A stretch of DNA of 22,495 bases from assembly GCA_902761395.1 (NCBI GenBank), contig CACWKJ010000016.1, positions 1 to 22,495 of the forward strand, written 5' to 3'. The position numbers and the translations under genes were made by a program. This DNA comes from an uncultured Elusimicrobium sp. (GTDB taxonomy: Bacteria > Elusimicrobiota > Endomicrobiia > Endomicrobiales > Endomicrobiaceae). Shown in pieces: positions 9,193 through 18,100 of the stretch (its first letter is position 1; every line of letters begins with the position of its first letter). Under the pieces are notes generated by a model. That model was not told where the DNA came from and did no database searches. It saw only the letters and a list, made by a program, of their open reading frames with translations.

Positions 9193-12100
9193 TTGTCGTT
9201 ACTACATCTACGTCTACTTCTTCTCCTTTCTCATTTACATACTTGCCGTTCTCTAATGTTACTTTGTTACCTTCTCCGTCTACAGAGAAGCCTTTCAGAT
9301 ATCTTTGTGTATATCCTCCGGCTACCAATTCTCCGGTACCATCGGCACTTACTTTTATTATTGTTCCGGCATCATATGTCGTTTCTATTGTTTTATCTTC
9401 ATTTGTTTCTTTTGTCTCTTCATCGTATCTCTTTTCATAACTACCTTCTGATAAATCGTACTCTAATTGACCATCCTCTACTCTCACACTCAAGACAGCA
9501 TCATCACTATATTTAATACCGGTCTCGTCGTCAAAGCCATCACCATCATTATCTTTCACAGCACCTGGCTTCATATCAAATGTCACATCATCTCCAAGTT
9601 CGGTACTCCAAGTACCATCATCATTTTGTCTTAAAATAGCTTCTCCACCGGTATAAGTAGCACCGTCTAGACCGCCAACATCCATTCCGGTCAAATCAAT
9701 TGAGAAAGAGCCATCAGCATTTTGTTTGAATTCATATCCATCTATTGTCAATGTCTTCGTCAAATCATCATATTTATAATCATAATCTCCTAGAGTTCCG
9801 GATTTGTTCAACAAACCTTCAGCAAACAATACAGATAAATCCGTAAGTCCATTCATTCCGTCAAGCATTGTAGCAAGAGAAGGATCGTTAAACACTGCTT
9901 CCAGCATTAAATCAATATTTGTACTTGCTGGAATATTAACATCAATTGCAAGAGGAACATCAGGCATAGCCATAAGTCCGGCTTCTGTCATTTGATACAT
10001 ATGATCATCCATATTCTTACCCATTAAATAGGAACCTTTACTATAAGTACTACCAACAGCATAAACCGATGCGGCCGATACCCCGGAAGATAATTTATCA
10101 GAACTTACATTTCTAAATGTTCCAGATGAAATGTATAATGTATCACCTTCATCTATTACTCTACCATTAAAAGTAGATGGTTTATCTGTATTTGATCCAC
10201 TACCGGACTGGCCACCATCTGAACCATTATTCTGATTATCATCTTTATCTTTTATTCTTGCATTTTTAATTGTAAAGTTACCGGAAACAACAGCCGAAAC
10301 ATTTCCTTCATTATCAGTTGCAAATGTTAAAGCTGCGCCCTTATTCCAATAAGCTTGCGAATCTGTACTACCTGTTGTTATTACCGTTCCGGCATCGGTA
10401 GTAAAGTTAACTCTTAATTTATCTGCCAAAGTAGCTTGGCCTTTACTATTACCACTTAATTTTATATCCGCATCTATTTTTGTTTCTGTTCCTTTATCAT
10501 CTGTTATTGTAAATGCAAAATTAGTTGTGACTGTTTTTTCTGCATTTCCTAAACCGCTCCAGAAATTAACAAAGTCTCCATATTTAAAAGTTACCCCTTC
10601 AATAGTATCCCCACCTTCTAAAGTGTAAGCAGCGGTATTTGTTAATTTAATATTTGAAGTAAATATTTCTTCATCCTCAACAACAAGTGTTTTTCCTTCT
10701 TCTTCCGCCCTTTGTTTTTCTTCTTCCATTTTTTCATCACTTAAATTCTTAGGAACTACGATAGTGTCCTTATGACCTTTAAATATAAAACCAATCTCTC
10801 CACTATCATTTGCACTCAATTCAAATATTAAATTTTCTTCAACGGTAACCTCACCATCCGGAGATTTTAAATAATCTGCTTGTTTTGTCTCATATGTTAT
10901 AGGTCCTCTAATTGCAGTATATGATCTAATTGCATCAGCCATGCTACCTGCAGTTCCCTGCATATCAACAGTTGTAAAATCTGTTATTCCTTCAGGTGGA
11001 TTTTGTGTCCAATTATCTTTATTGCCCAATATGTTTTCTTCTACTTGTTTTTGTATAGCATCTGCCATTATATTATCATTATAACGGAAGGTAGACATAT
11101 CATTTGTTGTCGTCCAAGCACCATTATTGTATGTCATTGAACCATTTCTAACTGTAAATGTTGTTGTTTGGTCATCTACTTTTGTTTGCAAAGTCGAACC
11201 GGCCAGAGCCTGTGTTCCATTTCCTATAACTACAGCTTCAGCCTTTCCTCCTCTACCGGACAAATCAAATGTTACTCTATCACCTATTCCACTAACTTCA
11301 TAACAATCATCATCTTCGGTTATTTTACCTCTTGTCTGACTCGTTTTTCCCGGTTGAGATTCTGATTGATCATCATCTTTTCCTTCATACTTAGATTTAT
11401 ATTGTACTATCGGACCTGATTTACCGGTTATATATGCATTATTGATTCCGTCTGTTCTTACACTAAATTTACCATCACTAAGGCCTTCGTCTCTATTGTC
11501 TATTTCTTCAAATTCCCAAATGAAAGCTTTAGCATCAAAATATTTGGTTTGTTCTGTTCCGGAACTATCTGTATATGTCGTACTATACTTATCAAATAAT
11601 ACGTTGTCTCCGGTAACTCCATAAACAATCGTACCTCTTCCGTTTTCTAAATCACAACCTACTACACCGGTTTCTTCATTTCTTTGACTAAATGAATGTC
11701 TGCCATCAACTGTTATTGTTTGTACATATTCTCCATCAGCCAAATATGCACTACTTCCGACCAATCTTGTCCTCCAAGAAGCAATCGTGTGGTTAACATC
11801 CATGTTATATACTGTCCATCCTGCATTATCTGCATTATTGATTGCAGCTGTTACACCTGATTTTTCGTCAATTAATGCTTGTCTAAATATGTCATCTGCA
11901 GTCAATTCTTTTTTTGCCTCAGGCTCAGGTTCTGTTTCACCCTCTGTCTCTGACCCTGCGGTTTCTCCCTCAGTAGCTTCTTTCTCAGTACCTTCTTGTT
12001 CCCCGTAAGTACCTAATACTCCACCCAAAATATCTTTCAAAACTTCTGCTTTTCCGCTACTGATAGGGCTGTTTCCAAATAATGCTTCCTGTGCTGTTTT

Positions 12101-15100
12101 ATCAAATGTTACTCCATCATCCGTTTCAGTAACACCCATTTCTTTATATAAGTAATCTTTTATGTCTTCAAACTTTACATTTCTTATATTTCCACCTTCT
12201 CCTGCTACAGTTTTTAATAATGAGATATATTCAAATGTATATTCATTTGAATTTTTGAATTCAACACCATTATCTCCTATCTTAAACAAGGATCCAAAGG
12301 CAGACTTTTTGGCACCCATTAAGTCTCCCATCTCTCTCATCTGTTCTTCAGTTGCTTTTCCGGACAAAGCAGCATGAATTAAATCTTTATTTTCATCTCC
12401 TAGTTCTTGACAAAGCTCATGCTCTACCATTTTGCCATAGTTAGAATCATATATTTCTTCTAACTTTGCAAAAGGATTAAAGTTAGAATCTTTAAGTCCA
12501 TCTAGGTTTTCAAGGTCTAATACTTCATCATAAGAACCAAATCTTGCATTATAATCTGATCCAAGATACTTTATCAGTGCTTCTCTTGCTCCTTCTATGT
12601 TTACCCAGTCCGTATCCTTGCAATTTATTCCATTCTTTTGTGCATAATTCATTGAATACAGGAACCACTCAGAATTATACTCAATCTGTTTCTCTCTTTC
12701 TTCACCAAACAATAAACCTGCTCCATATCCGTATATAATATCATCTACTTTCCATGTTCCACCATTTACACTTACAGTATCCCAAATTCCATTACCAAGA
12801 TAGTTCAAATTGAATCCAGGTATACCTGACCACTGTGATATTACCGTTTGATATGATATAAAATCGTTAATATTTCTAAATGACGGTGTCATATGATTAT
12901 AATTTGTTCCGCATAATGCATCATATAAGTACATTTCTGTTCCGGCATTTGTAAATCTGTATACTCCGCTTCCATCGGTATAATCAACTCTAAAACCTGC
13001 ATCTATCATCTGTTGACCATATCTTTGCATATTTACAAACTCTTGAACTGTTACGCCCTGTTCAGACCAATCTTTTCTGTAATATGTGTCAACCCATCTT
13101 GTTGCCATATCTCCATATTTAATTCTCCACTGTCCATATACGAAATCCCAACCACTGGACAACTTATCGTCATTATAGAAACCATTTTCTATGCCTCTTC
13201 TTATAGCTTGTTGTTCTCTATACACATCATCTATGAGTCTTCTATTACCGTTACCATCATGTATTTCTGCGCCACCGCTTGTTAAATATACTGTTGGTTT
13301 ATAGCCTTTGTTCGCTCTATCCTGCGGCATATTTGCATTTCTATCTTCATCTGTCATATCGTGAACATCAACAAATCCTGCCGATAAATCTCTCGTTAAT
13401 TGAAGCATATCTAAATCTTTATTTGTTGTTTGAGCTACACCATCACTATCGTAATATGTCAAACCTTGACCATCTTCCGGTTTTGCTTGATCAAGATCAA
13501 AGACTTGATCATTTCCTAAATTTATAACCAAGTGACCTGCCGGAATATTTTCATTAGTGTTACCATCGGACAATGATAATGCTCCAAACATTGATGCACC
13601 GATAAACGCTTCTCCGTTATTTTCTGTTTTATACATTACACCAAATTGCCCATCTCTGTATTGTACAGGAGCATTTGCAAGACGTTCTGCTACTGCAGGA
13701 TTATCTTTTCCAAATTGATCCTCTGTAGCAGCATATTCTTCATATTGTTTTATGACTCCTTCTACACCTAATCCTTCAATTGCAGCCTGTGACATTTCAT
13801 GTAAAGATTCTTCATCCATATTTTCAAAGTTATCATAGAGTCTGAGTTGTTCCGTTACCGCTTCTTCCCAACTTGTTTTTCCTGCCAATATTCTATCTAC
13901 AAGATCTGAAGAAACTACATCATCTGCAAAAATAACTTCTTTATCAATACCAGCATCTTTTAATGCCTGTTGTATTGCCTCCTTACTTGAACCTTCAGGT
14001 AAATTTACACCAAGTGCTTTCAATGCCTGTGTCAATGCATTCGTATCCGAAGATCCCGGCAACATTATGTAATCTTCATCATTACCATTAGGAATTTCAA
14101 TTCCAAGTTCTTCACATCTTGCTATAACAAGCTCTCTTGCAACATCAGTATATGACTTAGCACCTGAGAATATATCCTCAACCGACGTTGAATCACTAGC
14201 TAAATTTTTGCCTGTTAATGTCTCTAATGCATCTTCTACACACTCTCTCTTAACAATTTCAACTACCTCATCTCTATTTTCTTCTGATGCTCCCGCTATT
14301 CTTGCCGCTTGTTCATCGGTAACAACAGGTTTATCTACTCCCATCTTTAATAATCCTACTGTCGTTTCTGTCACTACATCTAAATTCTTTCTTGTTTTTC
14401 CTTCGGAATCTAACAAATCTATTGTTGCACTGGTGTTAATCTTACCATCTGTGCTGGTATATGATATATCTACAGAATCTCCTCCACCTTTAAATGTTAC
14501 TGTAAAATCTTTAGGAATTTCGCCTGTTACAGGATCTTTCACTGTGTCAAATACAGTCTGCAGACCATCAATTACAGGTGCAGCATCTCTGTAATCTATA
14601 TCTTCATCACCTTCTACTTGTAAACCTAAATCTTTCATTGCCGCCACGTTATCCATTCTTGCTTTCGTATCTTCTTCACTTTCTTTTGCGTAATATCCAG
14701 ACAATTCCTCTGGTTCCATCGCATCACCATTTCTGCTACCCATATCACCTGATGCCAATATTATTCCATTTCCTTCAGTCCAACCATATCTATTATTTAA
14801 TGTTTTTTGCAACTCTTCCATACTACCACATACTTTGTCTTGATAATTATTATCCTTTAATACTATCTGTCCATCTCCATTCGTACCTATTGTTACCACA
14901 TGATTTGCTTCTTCACCTGGTCTGGAACCAACATACAAAACAACATCTTCTCCATTTTCCATACCGGTCTGCAAATCTCCCATTGTCGGTTGTTTATAAC
15001 CGGCATAATCATCTCCTAATAACATTTGTATTGCTTCTAATGAATTCCCTTCTTTTGTATCCTTTCCTAACATAAAGTCTGTTATGTTTAACGCAAGTTG

Positions 15101-18100
15101 TGCTACCCATGGCGTCATTCCTGTAGCATTTGCCACCGCATTTGCTGCACAATTTGCTGAATCGTTGTTCATAAAGCCAAAAATACCACCGATATTATTT
15201 TGTGATGCAAGTCCTGCACCTATTTCATTTGCTATCCTTGCAAAACCGCCTAAAATACCGGAACCCGGGTTGTTTGTTGCTGCATTATTTAAATTATTTC
15301 CTAAATTATTAAAGAAATTCGATACAGCAGAACCTATACCACCTAATACTGCTCCTCTATTATTGAAGCCGGAGTTTTGACCTGCGTTAAAAGTTTGACT
15401 TATTGCATCACCTATCGACGAACCTAATGCTGCTCCTGTCTTTATTCCGGATGCAATACCACCTCCGGTTGCAAACCCCATAGCTGCTCCGGCAACCGCT
15501 CCTACTACTGCTCCTATCGCATTTCCTACCGATCTTGTTCCATTTGCTACTTGGTTAGCTGCCGATGCAACCTTATTAGCTACTGATGCAACCTTATTGG
15601 CTGCCGATGCTACTTTGTTATATATACTATTATTATTGTTTGTTGTATTTGCTCTCGATGTTGCCCTACTTGCCACTGTTGATGCAGCTTTTGCAACTGT
15701 GTTTGCAACTGATTTAACAGCATTTGCCGCCTTCTTTACTACAGATTGAGCAGCTGACTTAACCGCACTGACTGCTTTGCTTGCTACCGATTTCACTGCA
15801 CTGGCGGCTTTACTTGCAAGATTCTTTAAGAACCCGGCTCCACCTATTTCTTGCATTTCATCTCTACCGAGTTCTTTTACATTACCTGCTTTTATCTGCG
15901 TCTCAAATTCCGAAGTTGTTGCAGTTACTATATTTATTTTTCCTTCCTCTTTCGGGAAATATTGTGCTCCGGTTTCTTTTCCTTTTACATCTAATCCTTT
16001 TTCACCGTTCAGTACATCTGTTAATCCTTGTGCAGTATATTCTACCGGTTTTCCTTTCTTTACATTTGGATCTTCCACACTATAATTACCATTGTCCATT
16101 TTGGTTACTGTTATATAGTGATCTATCTTTTCACCGTTATCTCCATCTATTTGGGTATTTACTACAGCACTATCTCCAACATTCATATTCTCAAAATCTT
16201 TTACACTTCCTACAGAAAGTCCGGTGTATACTTTATCACCGTCTGCCGCATTCAATATTTCATTTACTGCATCCATACTTGTATTTATTTGTTCGGAATC
16301 TTTAGTATTGTTCTTTGTAAATGCACCCGTTACTATATCCATCGCCAATGTTTGTACTGCCACAATAGCTTTTTCAGGTTTTGTCAAATCTAAAACATTT
16401 CCTATTGCTTCCGTAGCACAATTCATCACTTCTGCACCTTTTTTCAATACGCTCTCCAACATAGTCATTGATTCGTTGTGTGTTTCTTTTTCTGTTACGC
16501 CAAAAGCTTCAAATGTGGCTTCTACATCTTCCACTGACATATTTGTCTGTTTTGCTATTGTAGAGTATATATAATCCTTATCGTATGTTGTAACTTGTGC
16601 CGTTGCAAGATCCACTACGGCTTTTTCTTCTTTCCCATCTTCTCCTTTTACTACGTCTACTCCCATTATATATTCTGTTCCTTCTCCGTCTTCAGCAGAA
16701 ACTTTTATATAATTATGATCTTTGTTATCGAAATCTCCACCACTGAATTGACCATCTCTAAATTTCACATCCGTACTTGTGTATACTTCCGCCTTTTGTG
16801 TTTTACCGTTACCTAAATCCACATCAAACACTTCAACTTTTCTCATTGAATTTTGATCTACACCTTTGTTCCACTCTTTTGCTTTTCCTTCTCCTTCCAA
16901 TGTAGCAGTATATCTTGTTCCATCGTTCTTGTATTGCTCTACGGTTGCTCCATCATTATATGTTACCAAACCTTTTCCTTTATTTGCATCAGGATCTACG
17001 GTTACTCCTTTTATCTGTGTTGTTGTACCTTTACCGTCAGTAAGTGTTGCAACATTCTGTTCCGGATTACTCGTGAAATCACCACCGACAAATCTACCGT
17101 TTTCAAATTTTATTCCTTCTCCGGTTGTTACTTTTACTCCGCCGAAACTCTTCGTTGCTTGAGCATTTTGAGTCGATACATCAAAACCTCCGTTCGCATT
17201 TAACCAATTTGCTCCATCTGTTATTGTTCCGACAGCTTTATATGTTGTTCCATCTATAGTTTGATTGAAACTTGCTTGTCCGCCGGTTACGGATATTTTT
17301 CCTCTCGGATCGACATTGATATTTGTATCGTTTGTATTTGCATATACAGTTACTTTTACACCTTCTGCCGTGGTACCTGTTGCAGAGTTATTAGCAGGAT
17401 TTGTAAAGTCTTGGTGTGCTGTTGTTACCTTTCTATCATCAATTCTGCCTTTATTAAAATATTGGAATCCTCCATACAATTCCTTGTTCATAGTATTATA
17501 ATCTTTACTCGATACTCTCTTACCATCACTGTCTCTTTCTGTTGCTCCTGTTATCTTCTGATCACCCATGCTATTCAATATCTTCTTATAAGCAGCATAC
17601 GCATTCGTACTCTTTCCGCCATTTGTCGTCTCTCCATTCTTTTTAGCTTCAGCTCTCAATTCTTTTTCCAAAGCATTAGCTTCTTTTTGAGTCAATAATG
17701 CTCCTTCTCCAAACGACGTCGTGTCGGATGTAACTTTTCCGTTCGCTCCGTAAACAGTGGTATTTACCGCCGTAGGATTTCCGTCTGCTCCAAAGAACGC
17801 TGTATCTACTGTCTTTGTACCATCACCGTTATATGTTGTGTTGCTTGCACTATTCAAGCTTATTTCTCCGGGAACGGTAAAGGTACTTCCATCGGCAGTT
17901 CTATACGTGTTTGTATTACCGCTTCCGTCAGAAGTAATATCAAAAGTTTGTTTTGTAGTCGTTCCATATTGATAATCATGACCGTTAACTATCACTTGTT
18001 TTGAACCATCATCTTCATAGGTTCTCTCCGTAACAAAAGTCCTTCCTTTCTGTTTATCATCTATTGCCGTTTCAGTATACTTTCTGCCGCTATCATCGGT

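Larger units (their letters stand above)
8560..9390 (-). repeat. About five copies of a 66-residue (198-bp) beta repeat
   Basis: Each unit follows the pattern TTYDAGxxIxI, then GYTQxYLK, then VDGEGNK and KYVNEKGEEVDVD. The central units are nearly identical at DNA level, which points to recent duplication, while the outer units have diverged. The intact period, measured between the last two central units after removing the 70-bp duplication, is exactly 198 bp. Extracellular stalk-type repeats behave this way, but I cannot name the family. Confidence 0.85.

Noticed and set aside
8977..9198. Programmed ribosomal frameshifting as explanation of the split frames
   Set aside because: No slippery heptamer with a downstream hairpin is visible. 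The breaks coincide exactly with a duplication and a deletion junction in DNA repeats, which explains them better.
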